Assembly (NCBI GenBank): GCA_963786155.1
Contig: CAWAXW010000006.1
Coordinates: 2,108,001 to 2,172,000 of the forward strand
Length of the DNA stretch: 64,000 nucleotides
Source: CAWAXW01 sp963786155
GTDB lineage: Bacteria; Actinomycetota; CADDZG01; WHSQ01
Direction of reading: 5' to 3'
The position numbers and the translations under genes are program-made. A model generated the notes under the pieces. That model had not been told where the DNA came from. It searched no databases and saw nothing but the letters and a program-made list of their open reading frames with translations. Positions 8,377 through 16,692 of the stretch are shown in pieces. How positions within the stretch are numbered: position 1 is the first letter of the stretch; every line of letters begins with the position of its first letter.

Positions 8377-9831
8377 CTAGCCCGCCCCGCTGACTTTTCG
8401 GGCGATCCTGTCGTTCGGGCCGATCCCAACATCGATCTCGAGAGCGTCGCAGACGATGACCGCCGACTGCTCGGGGCCTTCGATAGTCGTCACGTTCGAC
8501 GTTATTGCCGGAGCGCTGTCTCCTTCGAACGTGGTGTCGTACCAATGGACCAGCGCGTCACACAGATCACGGGGATCACCCTTGGTCGCGATAGCGAATC
8601 CGAGCGCGGTTCGATCTCCGTCGATCCACATCCGCATCTCCCCCCCACTCCAGGCCTCGATGGCCTCGAGCGCGGATGCGACCTGGTCGGCTCTACGTCC
8701 GCCCGGGGCTTCGAGCAAGAACAAGAGGTCCGCGGCGCCGAACGAAGACCGAGGCTCCGGTTTCCAGGGCGCCTTCAGTTGCCCCAGGCGACGCGGGCGG
8801 CGCGGTTCGAAATCCTGGAGATAGAGCTCGGGAAACAAGACCTCCGCCGTCGTGCGCGGCGGATCTTCGTAGGCCGCATTGACCGCGTCCCAACCTCCTT
8901 CCAAGTACAGCTCACACGCGAATGCAGCACCTTCTACGTAAGGGAAGCTCAGGCTGCGTTCGACGAAGTGCGGTACGGAACCGAGCCCGGCCAACGCCCC
9001 GGAGGAGTCACCGATGACTTCCGTACGCTCCCCAGTCGTCAGCGCAAGGTAGAGGTAGCGAGCCTCGGCCAAGGTTGCATCGCCCTCGATCAGCGAGCGC
9101 AACGAGAGGACTTCGTCTCCCTTCGTCGGATCGCTCGACCAATGGTCGGGTAGATCGAATACTTGATCCACGAGCGCGTGCTCGAGCTCGTGCGCGAGCG
9201 TCACCTCTTCGGCAGGGCTCAATTCGCCGGACTGAGATCGCACGACGAGTCGTTCCTCCTCGGGCAGGTAGAAGCCGAGGATCCGTCCCTCGACGGCCTC
9301 ACCCAGGACGTCGCGCATGTCCGTATCCGGTTCGACCAAACCCAATGTCGAGAGCGCTCGTCCGTCGCGGTTGGCCTGCTCGGGCCCGTACTCTCGCTCG
9401 TAGTCCCGTGCGATCCGCTCATCGATCTCTTCTTTCGAGACGACCTTGGCCGGGACCTCACGCTTGAACTCCAGCTCCCGGCCACGCGCCACCGCCTCTG
9501 CCACCGGACGGATCTCGTCCCATGCCAGGCCGGGGTCGACACCGTCCGTGGCGTCTTCGGGAGGCATGTCCAGCCCGAAGCACGCCCTGACCTTGACGGG
9601 GTCGGTAAGTGTCTCGGGAAGAGGCACGGCCTCGGAGACGCCATCGGTCGAGTCGTTGCTTCGATCGTCCGAGGTCTCGTCCCGGAAGAGCGTGGCCCAG
9701 GTCTGGAGCCCGAAAGGCACGACGAACGCGAGGAGGGTCAGAAGCCCGACGACCCTTATCCACCGCCGTCGCTTGGGAGGAGGCAGATCGTCGGAAGCCC
9801 ACTCGTCCGCGGTCGGCTCCTGGAAGTCCAC
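8377..9831 (-). CDS. Membrane-anchored zinc metallopeptidase-like protein
   Basis: 484 residues. A cytoplasmic Arg/Lys segment precedes a single transmembrane helix (about 26-47), with the remainder predicted outside. The zinc motif LAHELEHALVDQVFDLP (HExxH) is followed about 35 residues later by LIEGDATLAEARYLY, whose Glu could be the third ligand as in gluzincins. No closer family recognised. The GTG start at 9831 has GGGAAG just upstream. A hairpin plus U-tract on the same strand lies about 65 nt upstream of the start. Confidence 0.65.
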   Translation of the reverse strand: MDFQEPTADEWASDDLPPPKRRRWIRVVGLLTLLAFVVPFGLQTWATLFRDETSDDRSNDSTDGVSEAVPLPETLTDPVKVRACFGLDMPPEDATDGVDPGLAWDEIRPVAEAVARGRELEFKREVPAKVVSKEEIDERIARDYEREYGPEQANRDGRALSTLGLVEPDTDMRDVLGEAVEGRILGFYLPEEERLVVRSQSGELSPAEEVTLAHELEHALVDQVFDLPDHWSSDPTKGDEVLSLRSLIEGDATLAEARYLYLALTTGERTEVIGDSSGALAGLGSVPHFVERSLSFPYVEGAAFACELYLEGGWDAVNAAYEDPPRTTAEVLFPELYLQDFEPRRPRRLGQLKAPWKPEPRSSFGAADLLFLLEAPGGRRADQVASALEAIEAWSGGEMRMWIDGDRTALGFAIATKGDPRDLCDALVHWYDTTFEGDSAPAITSNVTTIEGPEQSAVIVCDALEIDVGIGPNDRIARKVSGAG

Positions 9832-9882
9832 GCTTCCCTTGTAACCGCTCCGGGCGCGTAGGAACGACAGAGCCAGAACCAG

Positions 9883-9970
9883 AAAGGGAAAATTAAAAAG
9901 GGCGGGAGTCTCCGATGCTCGGGCAGGGCATCGGACGGCTGCGGCGGCGAATGCGACTGGACCCCCGCCC
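9883..9970 (-). ncRNA. Candidate structured RNA with intrinsic terminator (leader or sRNA)
   Basis: On the minus strand an 11-bp closing stem (9960-9970 with 9900-9910, one mismatch) encloses a perfect 8-bp hairpin (TCCGATGC/GCATCGGA, 9911-9935). The closing stem is followed directly by TTTTTAATTTTCCCTTT. This is an intrinsic terminator fused to a nested structure, 52-69 nt upstream of the metallopeptidase start. No minus-strand gene lies upstream for it to terminate, so it is either an attenuator-type leader or the 3' end of a small RNA. It matches no riboswitch class that I can recall. Confidence 0.55.
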
Positions 9971-10057
9971 TATCCGAATTGTCTCGTTGCGTACCCCGCT
10001 CTGGAATAGCCCAATCGGGCTATCTTTGCCCGGTCCCTTCTACGTAGGAGCGTTCTC

Positions 10058-10459
10058 GTGGGCCGTGCGACTAAGCGTCTGAAGCTATGGCTGGGCCTCA
10101 CGGGGGCGATCTATGCGGCCGGAGCCCTCGATTTCCTGCTGCACCCACGTGGCGCGTCGGAGTCACTTGGACGCTTCGGCGAGCCGATCGCGCCGGAGGA
10201 GCCTCCGGGGGTCTTCAACGCCCTTGCGGCCGCCTACATGGCGACGATCGCATCGCTGGCGCTGACGACAGCGAAGAGCCCCGAAGACCGCCGGGCCCTG
10301 GTCCCACCCCTGCTCGTGGCCAAGGGCGTCTCATCCGGAGCCCTGCTCTACCGTTACCTGCAGACTCGTAAGGCCGGGTTCGCGGTGGGCTCGGGGCTCG
10401 ATGCCCTGCTCTTCGGGGTCACGGCCGGCCTCTACGCCGCCTCGGGCAAAGAACAGTAA
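10058..10459 (+). CDS. Small hypothetical membrane protein
   Basis: 133 residues with three or four hydrophobic segments (about 10-27, 50-68, 84-96, 108-126) and a basic N-terminus. No family recognised. The GTG start at 10058 follows a TAGGAG Shine-Dalgarno, and a TATCTT box near 10020 is a plausible -10. It stands alone between the structured element at 9.9 kb and the palindromic repeat at 10.5 kb. Confidence 0.6.
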   Translation: MGRATKRLKLWLGLTGAIYAAGALDFLLHPRGASESLGRFGEPIAPEEPPGVFNALAAAYMATIASLALTTAKSPEDRRALVPPLLVAKGVSSGALLYRYLQTRKAGFAVGSGLDALLFGVTAGLYAASGKEQ

Positions 10460-10486
10460 GTGTGCCGACAGGGGCGTTGTTGGGAA

Positions 10487-10590
10487 TTTGCGGCGCGAAA
10501 AGCAAGCGTCGCAAGGCCGCAGGGAGGGTGCGCACTGGAAGTGCGTGCCCGACTGAGAACGCCGCGAGGCGCAGCCTTTTCGCCCGCAAA
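10487..10590. repeat. Palindromic intergenic repeat, full copy
   Basis: The ends pair as TTTGCGG/CCGCAAA, then CGAAAAG/CTTTTCG after one bulge. The centre is an 11-bp hairpin (10526-10550) with two G-U pairs and a GGA loop. Positions 10550-10587 are repeated in reverse orientation at 19774-19811 with 34 of 38 bases identical. No U-tract on either side. It fits a MITE-like or REP-like mobile palindrome, or a structured RNA. It occupies most of the 243-bp gap before the gene at 10703. Confidence 0.6.
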
Positions 10591-10702
10591 GCCCGACGTA
10601 TGTCCCTTGTTGGCGCACTAGCTGTAACCGGTCGCGCGTAGCGGGAGTCTGAACCTTCTGGAGTGGCTCGGATAGGCCGGGCCGCTGATATGGAGGTGGA
10701 AC

Positions 10703-11017
10703 GTGTACGAGTTCGCCATCGTGGTGTTGCTCGGCGTCGGTACGTTCAAGCTCGTCGACATGCTCAACGAGTACGTCGACCTGTCGAAGATCCACACGCT
10801 GTTCACCATCGCTCTCGGCATCGCAGCCGCGTGGGCGCTGGACTTCTCGCTGTTCTCAGCGTGGGGCATCGACGTACGTTCGCAGGAGATGGGCTACGTA
10901 GGCACCGGCCTGATGATCGCAGCCGCCGGCTATGCCACGCCCAAGGTCTTCGAGCACGTAGCGGAGGTCATCGGCCATCCGCGCGTGGAGAAGAGCCGAA
11001 TCTCCAAGGCTGCGTAA
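10703..11017 (+). CDS. Small membrane protein, holin-like topology
   Basis: 104 residues with an N-terminal hydrophobic helix (AIVVLLGVGTFKLVDML), a central pair (LFTIALGIAAAWALDFSLF, VGTGLMIAAAGYA) and a charged C-terminus. No specific family recognised; the layout resembles small phage-type membrane proteins, but no phage genes surround it. GTG at 10703 was chosen because GGAGG lies 6 nt upstream. A strong terminator follows the stop. Confidence 0.6.
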   Translation: MYEFAIVVLLGVGTFKLVDMLNEYVDLSKIHTLFTIALGIAAAWALDFSLFSAWGIDVRSQEMGYVGTGLMIAAAGYATPKVFEHVAEVIGHPRVEKSRISKAA

Positions 11018-11040
11018 CCGCAGCCGGTGCAGCAAATCGA

Positions 11041-11062
11041 GAGGGCCCCTTCGGGGGCCCTC
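11041..11062. terminator. Hairpin terminator (GAGGGCCCC-TTCG-GGGGCCCTC)
   Basis: A perfect 9-bp stem with a TTCG tetraloop, followed by TTCAGTTGT on the plus strand, between convergent genes ending at 11017 and 11064. Confidence 0.85.
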
Positions 11063-11063
11063 T

Positions 11064-11465
11064 TCAGTTGTCACCCCTGAGTGGATGGAAGTAGAGATCA
11101 ACGCCCATCCATACCGTCTTCGAGAACGGATAGAAGAAGAACGGGAACAGGCCGTTGGTGATGAGAGCCAGCACGAGGATCGGGGTCCAGGGGATGTCGG
11201 GAGCCGTCACTACCATCGTCGTGATGAAGGAGATGCCGAAGATGATCTCGATCACAGCGGTGTTGATGATGATCGCTCCGACCCAGTAGCCCTCTTCTCG
11301 TTCGAAGCGGTAGCCGCAGCCGGGGCACTCCGGGAGTAGACGGAACCAGCTTGCGAAGATCTTGGACTGGGCGCAGCGAGGACAGCGCCGCCCTAGCCCC
11401 CGTCCGAGGAGGCGGAACAGCGAGCGAGTAGCCGCCCGGGTCTGCGTCTGAGTGCCGGTAGCCAT
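11064..11465 (-). CDS. DUF983 family zinc-ribbon membrane protein
   Basis: 133 residues. A zinc ribbon near the N-terminus (CPRC, then CPGC 22 residues later) is followed by the diagnostic YRFEREEGYWVGA segment and two transmembrane helices (about 67-88 and 93-113). This matches DUF983, a family of unknown function, sometimes near cytochrome oxidase genes in other bacteria but not here. The ATG is 6 nt downstream of a TAGGTT box and lacks a Shine-Dalgarno. Confidence 0.8.
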   Translation of the reverse strand: MATGTQTQTRAATRSLFRLLGRGLGRRCPRCAQSKIFASWFRLLPECPGCGYRFEREEGYWVGAIIINTAVIEIIFGISFITTMVVTAPDIPWTPILVLALITNGLFPFFFYPFSKTVWMGVDLYFHPLRGDN

Positions 11466-11471
11466 CTATAA

Positions 11472-11477
11472 AACCTA
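11472..11477 (-). promoter_or_regulatory. Candidate leaderless -10 box (TAGGTT)
   Basis: TAGGTT on the minus strand, then 6 nt, then the ATG of the DUF983 gene. Confidence 0.55.
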
Positions 11478-11567
11478 GGCGGTTGCGGGCCCTCCCAAAC
11501 CTTTTAGCCCTCTAGCTCCGAACCCTTTGGTGAATCCGAACTTGATTCAGGCCGATAAGTAGGGGTC

Positions 11568-12859
11568 ATGACGGGCACCAAGGGACTCGAGCGGCTCGAA
11601 CAGTGGATGACCTACGTCCGCTGGTTCGCGATCGCCTTCGGGATCGTCGCCATCTCGATCACGCCGAAGTTCCCGGACTCGGCCACCGAAACGCAGGCGT
11701 GGGCCGTCGTCGTGTTACTCGCGATCGGGAGCCTGGTCATCTGGGGCGCCCTGGCCCGGATCCACGAGCCCAAGCCTCTGGCTCGGCTGGGGGCCATCGC
11801 CTATGCGTTCGACGCGCTCGTCATCGCGGCTCTCGTTTGGATCTTTGCTTACGAGGATCCCTACGTGACGTGGGCGCTGCTGTTCCTCGTTCCCATGGAG
11901 GGCGCGCTCAGGTACAGGATGAAGGAGCGCTCGCGGGGGCCGGGGCGGTCGCGATCTTCTTCTTCTTCCAGATGCTGCGACGCTCCTCGTTGACCGGTGA
12001 CGAGCTCGACATCACGACCTACGTGTTCGTCATCGGCATGTCGTTGCTCGTCGCCGGAGTCGTCGGCACGATGGCGGAGAACTGGTACGCGCAGAGCGTC
12101 GCCCTCGAACGGCAGAGCCGCAAGCTCGAGGAAGTCGACAAGCTCAAGGATCGATTCCTAGCCGTCACGTCACACGAATTGCGCGGCCCCCTCACAGCGA
12201 TCATCGGTGGAGTGCACACCCTGAAGAAGAGGGCGGAACGCCTGACGCCGGAGCAGCGCGACACGCTCATGGACATGGTCGGGACCCAGGCCGAGCAACT
12301 GGCTCGCCTCGTCGACGACATCAGGGTGACCTCTCAACTCCAAGCACAACAGATCGTCCTCCAACCCGAGTGGACCGACCTCGAGACAACGGTGTCGAAC
12401 GCGCTGGACGCGGCCCAGAACAAACGCCGCGACCATCGGCTGGAGGTCTTCGTCGACCCGCTCAGGTGTGAGATCGATGCATCCAGGGTGGGACAGATCG
12501 TCCGCAACCTCGTCGAGAACGCGTACAAGTACACGCCGGAGCGGACGCGGGTGGCGGTGACTGCCCGAACGGTCCCGGACGGCGTCGAGATCGCAGTCGA
12601 GGACGACGGCCCCGGCATCCCGGCGGATAAGCGCAATCTGCTGTTCGAGGCATTCAGCCGCATCGACGAGACGACGGCCGGTCAGGAGGGGATGGGCCTG
12701 GGCCTGTACGTGGTCAGCCAACTCGTGGCCTCGATGGAGGGCCGCATCGACCTCGCCTCGTCCTCCCGAGGTACCACGTTCGCCATCTACATCCCTTGCC
12801 CCACGCAACGGCCGGGGCGGCCCTCGCTGGGCCTCGTCGGCGAGGACACGGGCGCTTAG
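11568..12859 (+). CDS. Membrane sensor histidine kinase (frame-disrupted)
   Basis: About 430 residues once one frame break is repaired. Roughly six transmembrane helices precede a HisKA domain (phospho-acceptor His in TSHELRGPLTAI) and an HATPase domain with N box (NLVENAYKYTP), G1 box (DDGPGIP) and G2 box (GMGLGLYV). The frame changes at about 11923-11925, where one missing G in GAAGGAGCG breaks the fifth helix; adding it gives MKGALAGAGAVAIFFFFQ. No response regulator is adjacent, so it is an orphan kinase. The signal sensed by the membrane domain is unknown. Confidence 0.8.
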
Positions 12860-12912
12860 AAAGACGGCCTATCCTGCGGGGGATCCCAGCAGACTCCGAG
12901 GAGGCTCCCGCC

Positions 12913-13707
12913 ATGCCGAGCGTGAACGTGAACGGCGTCAACCTGAACTACACCGACACCGGCGAGGGGGCTCCCGTCCTTCTGGTCCACGCCTTCCCTC
13001 TCAACGGGACGATGTGGGAACCGCAGATCGAGTCCCTGGGCGAGCGTTTCCGCTTCATCGCGCCCGACCTCAAAGGCTTCGGCAGTTCGGACGCGCCGGA
13101 CGATGCGTCCGCATTCTCGGTGGACTCGTTCGCCGACGAGCTCGCCGGACTTCTGGACGCGCTCGGATTGGACAAGGTCACGTATTGCGGGCTCTCGATG
13201 GGCGGCTACATCTCGTTCGCGATGTGGAGACGCCATCGCGATCGCATCGGCGCCCTCGTGCTCGCCGACACCCGCGCCGAGCAGGACCCACCTGAAGGGG
13301 TCGAGAAGCGCACGAACCAGCAGGCCCAGGTCCGCAGCGACGGAACCGGTGGCTTGATCGACGCGCTGCCGGGCGCTCTTCTCAGCGAGGCCACGCGCAC
13401 CAAGAAGCCCGATGTCGTCGAGCGGGTGAAGGGCCTCATGGACAACCCGGCAGCCGGGTTCGTGGGCGCGCTCGAGGCGATGAAGAAGCGACCGGACTCG
13501 ACCGGAGACCTCGCCGGCATCGACGTTCCGACGCTCGTGATCGTCGGCGAGAACGACGCGATCACCCCGCCCGATGCGGCGCGCAAGCTCCACGAGCACA
13601 TCGGCGGGTCGCGCCTGGTCGTCCTGCCCGAGGCAGGCCACCTCAGCAGCCTGGAGGCCCCGGAGGCCTTCAACGGGGCCCTCGCGGAGTTCCTCTCGGC
13701 CCTGTAG
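12913..13707 (+). CDS. Alpha/beta hydrolase
   Basis: 264 residues. Nucleophile elbow GLSMGGY (Ser about 97), acid in VGENDAITP, and catalytic His in EAGHLSSLE near the C-terminus; an oxyanion HAFPLNG segment lies near residue 25. Typical of small esterases and 3-oxoadipate enol-lactonase-like hydrolases; the substrate cannot be told. The open frame extends further upstream, but ATG 12913 has GAGGAGG 9 nt before it and matches the family start. Confidence 0.85.
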   Translation: MPSVNVNGVNLNYTDTGEGAPVLLVHAFPLNGTMWEPQIESLGERFRFIAPDLKGFGSSDAPDDASAFSVDSFADELAGLLDALGLDKVTYCGLSMGGYISFAMWRRHRDRIGALVLADTRAEQDPPEGVEKRTNQQAQVRSDGTGGLIDALPGALLSEATRTKKPDVVERVKGLMDNPAAGFVGALEAMKKRPDSTGDLAGIDVPTLVIVGENDAITPPDAARKLHEHIGGSRLVVLPEAGHLSSLEAPEAFNGALAEFLSAL

Positions 13708-13719
13708 GACCGCCCTTAA

Positions 13720-13779
13720 GATTTCGAATCCTTGAGCGCCGGCGCAAAGGTCGCTTGTCGCTGTCAAAGATTCGAAATC
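13720..13779. repeat. 16-bp inverted repeat with palindromic centre
   Basis: GATTTCGAATCCTTGA (13720-13735) pairs with 13764-13779 with one mismatch. A GCGCCGGCGC palindrome (13736-13745) lies between. No U-tract. It fills the gap between the hydrolase and the nuclease gene and could be a terminator stem, a small mobile palindrome or a binding site. Confidence 0.5.
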
Positions 13780-13803
13780 CACGGCTTTTGGGGGCTGCGC
13801 CCA

Positions 13804-13809
13804 TAGATT
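13804..13809 (+). promoter_or_regulatory. Candidate leaderless -10 box (TAGATT)
   Basis: TAGATT, 7 nt, then ATG 13817; no Shine-Dalgarno. Confidence 0.55.
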
Positions 13810-13816
13810 TCTGCCT

Positions 13817-14590
13817 ATGGGCGACACGCTTCTAAAGCTTTCTCCGTCGAGCGCGACCGACTTCAAGAGCTGCCCTCAGCTCTTCAAGTTCCGCGCCATC
13901 GACCGGGCCGACGAGCCCGTCTCCCCCGCCGCCGCCAGGGGGTCGCTCGTCCACGCGGTGCTCGAGCGGCTCTTCGCGGAGGCGCCCCCGCTCAGGACGC
14001 CCGAGAGGGCCGACGCGATGCTCGTTGCCCTGTGGGAGCAGGTCCGCCAGGAGACCGAGTTCAGGCCCCTCGGGCTGGAACAGATGCAGGAGGACGCCTG
14101 GCTCTCCACCGGCCGGAAGCTCCTCGCCAACTACTTCAAGCTCGAGGACCCCCGGGCCCTCGCGCGCCAGCAGGCTCGAGTGGTGGGTCGAGTACGAGCT
14201 CCCCGATGTCCACCTGCGCGGCATCATCGACCGGGTGGAAGAGCGACCCGACGGGTCGTGGGTGCTGACGGACTACAAGACGGGCCGCATCCCAGGCGAG
14301 TCGCGCGAGCTGGCTGCGTTCTTCGGGCTGCGGTTCTATGCGCTCGTCTGCTGGCGGGCCTTCGGGGTGATCCCGAAGAGATCCGCCTCGTGTATCTCTC
14401 CGACCCCGCCGTGCTCACACTTACGCCCAACGAGCGGATGCTGCTGTCGTTCGAGCGTCAGATGCAGGCGCTGGGGCGAGCGATCTCCCGCGCTGTCACC
14501 ACGGATGACTGGCGTACGCGGCCCTCACCCTTCTGCATGAGCTGCCCGTTCCAGTCGCACTGTCCTGCGTGGGGCGCGGCCCCCGGGTGA
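13817..14590 (+). CDS. RecB-like PD-(D/E)XK nuclease with Cys cluster (two compensating frame breaks)
   Basis: About 257 residues. The N-terminus KLSPSSATDFKSCPQLFKF and ARGSLVHAVLERLF are typical of RecB/AddB-family nucleases. The nuclease core (HLRGIIDRVE, then VLTDYKTG) is in a second frame between about 14174 and 14378. The C-terminus FCMSCPFQSHCPAW returns to the first frame and provides the cysteines of a probable 4Fe-4S cluster, with CPQ at the front. One extra G near 14173 and one missing G near 14378 cancel, so length is preserved. Probably a stand-alone DNA-repair nuclease. Confidence 0.75.
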   Translation: MGDTLLKLSPSSATDFKSCPQLFKFRAIDRADEPVSPAAARGSLVHAVLERLFAEAPPLRTPERADAMLVALWEQVRQETEFRPLGLEQMQEDAWLSTGRKLLANYFKLEDPRALARQQARVVGRVRAPRCPPARHHRPGGRATRRVVGADGLQDGPHPRRVARAGCVLRAAVLCARLLAGLRGDPEEIRLVYLSDPAVLTLTPNERMLLSFERQMQALGRAISRAVTTDDWRTRPSPFCMSCPFQSHCPAWGAAPG

Positions 14591-14593
14591 TCC

Positions 14594-15343
14594 TTAGCTT
14601 TTGCGAGCGGCGCGCACTGCGGTGCGGAACTCATCCGACGTGAAGCGGCCGGGCTGAACCTGTGCGGCGTGCTCCAGAGCTTGCTCGAGCACGCCGGCTG
14701 AGACCGCCGCGAGAGCTCGTTTGTTGGCGATCACTCCGTCTCGCGGATTCCGCAGGATTCGGTCTGCGAGCGCGCCGACGGCGTCGAGCAGGTCATCGTC
14801 CGCCACGACTGAGTTGACGAGGCCCAACTCGAGAGCCCGTTGCGCGTCGATGAGGTCGCCCGTCAGCAGCAGCTCGGCCGCGGTTCCAGTCCCGGCGTGC
14901 GCCTGCGTCAGGTAGGCGCCGCCCGTACCGGGGATCACGCCCAAGCGGACCCACACCTGCCCGAGGCGTGCGCTCTCGGCCGCGACCCTCAGGTCGCACG
15001 CCAGGGCTATGTCCATCCCTGCTCCCACGGCGGCTCCGTTGATCGCGGCTATGGCTATCGAGTCGGACTGCCGTAGCCCGCGCACGACGCCCTGGAACGA
15101 GCGGTAGAGCGTCTTGGCGATCGCCTCCTCGGGGAGGTCGGTCCAGCGCTCGAGCTCTTCGAGGTCGCCGCCTGCGCAGAAGGCGCGCCCGGCCCCCGTG
15201 AGGACCATGATCCTCGTGTGGCAGCGCTGCACGGCGTCTGCGAGCGCCCCGGCGGCCTCCGAGTCGAGCGAGTTGCGCCTCTCGGCACGCGAGATCGTGA
15301 TCGTTGTGATGTCGCCGTCGACGCTGACTTCTACGGGGGGCAT
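14594..15343 (-). CDS. Enoyl-CoA hydratase/isomerase family protein
   Basis: 249 residues. Crotonase fold: RAERRNSLDSEAA, oxyanion-hole segment GRAFCAGGDLEELE, AAINGAAVGAGMDIALACDLRVA, then a Glu-poor GVIPGTGGAYLTQ loop. Acts on CoA thioesters; hydratase versus isomerase cannot be told. The open frame runs further upstream, but ATG 15343 starts the family domain and lies 7 nt after a TACTCT box, so leaderless expression is likely. Confidence 0.85.
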   Translation of the reverse strand: MPPVEVSVDGDITTITISRAERRNSLDSEAAGALADAVQRCHTRIMVLTGAGRAFCAGGDLEELERWTDLPEEAIAKTLYRSFQGVVRGLRQSDSIAIAAINGAAVGAGMDIALACDLRVAAESARLGQVWVRLGVIPGTGGAYLTQAHAGTGTAAELLLTGDLIDAQRALELGLVNSVVADDDLLDAVGALADRILRNPRDGVIANKRALAAVSAGVLEQALEHAAQVQPGRFTSDEFRTAVRAARKS

Positions 15344-15350
15344 AGGCGGC

Positions 15351-15356
15351 AGAGTA
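15351..15356 (-). promoter_or_regulatory. Candidate leaderless -10 box (TACTCT)
   Basis: TACTCT on the minus strand, 7 nt, then ATG 15343. Confidence 0.5.
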
Positions 15357-15396
15357 CCGGTTGTGCCTGCCATCTGGCCGAGCCCACCCGCGAAGA

Positions 15397-15418
15397 AGGC
15401 CGCCCCTGAGGGCGGCCT
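15397..15418 (-). terminator. Terminator after the DUF5679 gene
   Basis: Stem AGGCCGCCC/GGGCGGCCT with a 4-nt loop. On the minus strand it is followed by TCTTCG. It lies 21 nt after the DUF5679 stop. Confidence 0.65.
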
Positions 15419-15438
15419 CGACGTAGCTCTTGGATCTG

Positions 15439-15594
15439 CTAAGCGTTCTTCGGGAGCATCCGGGTCATCTTCGTGCCGCACACGGGGCATTGCCCCTGGG
15501 CAGCCTTCGAGCCGTTGGCGAGCTCTTTTACCTCGCCCTCGAAGTCCCTCTTCTCCCTGCACTTCACGCAGTAGCCGTTGTAAGTGTCGGCCAT
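15439..15594 (-). CDS. DUF5679 zinc-ribbon protein
   Basis: 51 residues: CVKC near residue 9 and CPVC near 37 form a zinc ribbon around KREKRDFEGEV-like strands. The pattern GYCVKCREKR...CPVCGTKM is diagnostic of DUF5679, a small actinobacterial/chloroflexi ribbon of unknown role. ATG 15594 has AGAGGAGAG 7 nt upstream. Single gene with its own terminator. Confidence 0.75.
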   Translation of the reverse strand: MADTYNGYCVKCREKRDFEGEVKELANGSKAAQGQCPVCGTKMTRMLPKNA

Positions 15595-15645
15595 GAAGTC
15601 ACTCTCCTCTCTGAGACGCGCACCTCCGCCCCCCTATGGTGCCAC

Positions 15646-16662
15646 CTATGCCCCCTGGGATGCGGTATCTCTGACTACGGAGAGTGCTCTTCTACGCCCT
15701 CTTTGGGCTCGCTTTCCGATTTCTCGACTACTCTCCGGATCTTCATCCTCGGAATCCTCCCCCTCTGGGCCCGCCGGCGGCCCCGCGAAGCGCGGCGGGG
15801 CGCCCCTGTAGCGGGCGAGCAGGTAGAGGCAGGTGAGCACCACGGCGAGCGACATCAGCTGGCTGCCGGTGAGCCCGAAGTAGCGCCTGTCGACCCGCAG
15901 GAAGTCCGTGATGACACGCATGGTCCCGTACCAAGCGACGAACACGGTGATCATGAAACCGGGATTGCGCACCTTGCGCCCCACGGCGAGAAGCACGCCG
16001 AGCAGCACGAGCGTCGAGGCGAAGTCGTAGAGCGCGGTCTGGTGCAGTGTGAGGTCGAAGCAGCCGAGCGACGGTGGCTCTCCCCTCTCGAGAGCTTGCA
16101 GATAGACGTCTGCGCTGCGGGCCGCCTCTCCGCCCGATTCGCCGAGGCAGAGCCACCCCAGGGCGAAGTCGGTCGGCTTGCCGAGGTGGTCGCCGATCAT
16201 CAGGTCCCCGATGCGCCCGATGACGATCCCCAGCGCGAGCCCGGGCGCGGCGAGGTCCATCGTGCGCCAGAACCCCATCTTGTGTCTGATCACGTACGGC
16301 AGCGCCACAAGCACGGCTCCGGTGATGCCGCCGATGAGCGAGATGCCGCCCTCCCAGATCTCGAACACGCCCAGCAAGTTGTCGCCCCCGTCGGTCACCT
16401 CCGACAGATGACCGAACACGTAACCGAGCCGGGCGCCGACGATCGCTCCCAACAGAGCCCAGAACAGCGTGTTCCAGATGTCGTTCTCGTCGGGCCCCCC
16501 GAAACGCCGGGCCCGCCGCACCATCAACTGAGCCCCGGCGAGATACCCCACCGCGATGCCGACCCCATGAGGTGATACCTCGAACGGGCCAAGACTGAAG
16601 CGCGGGATGATCTCCCACGCCAATGGGTCGATCCCAAACTTGATCGCATCGGCCAAGATCAC
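15646..16662 (-). CDS. lgt: Prolipoprotein diacylglyceryl transferase
   Basis: 338 residues, about seven transmembrane helices. Transfers diacylglycerol from phosphatidylglycerol to the lipobox cysteine of secreted prelipoproteins. Seen here: FEVSPHGVGIAVGYLAG near the start, the Lgt signature GRIGDLMIGDHLG in the middle, and HQTALYDFASTLVL with the conserved His. A long charged cytoplasmic tail ends the protein. The window encodes at least two lipoproteins that would be substrates. GTG 16662 follows a TAGGGT box by 8 nt. Confidence 0.92.
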   Translation of the reverse strand: MILADAIKFGIDPLAWEIIPRFSLGPFEVSPHGVGIAVGYLAGAQLMVRRARRFGGPDENDIWNTLFWALLGAIVGARLGYVFGHLSEVTDGGDNLLGVFEIWEGGISLIGGITGAVLVALPYVIRHKMGFWRTMDLAAPGLALGIVIGRIGDLMIGDHLGKPTDFALGWLCLGESGGEAARSADVYLQALERGEPPSLGCFDLTLHQTALYDFASTLVLLGVLLAVGRKVRNPGFMITVFVAWYGTMRVITDFLRVDRRYFGLTGSQLMSLAVVLTCLYLLARYRGAPPRFAGPPAGPEGEDSEDEDPESSREIGKRAQRGRRRALSVVRDTASQGA

Positions 16663-16670
16663 GATGCGAG

Positions 16671-16676
16671 ACCCTA
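16671..16676 (-). promoter_or_regulatory. Candidate leaderless -10 box (TAGGGT)
   Basis: TAGGGT on the minus strand, 8 nt, then the GTG start of lgt. Confidence 0.5.
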
Positions 16677-16692
16677 TCCGCAGCCGCAGCCG

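Noticed and set aside
10526..10550. SRP (4.5S) RNA because of the GGAA near the loop
   Set aside because: The conserved SRP internal loops are absent and the hairpin closes as an ordinary 11-bp stem.
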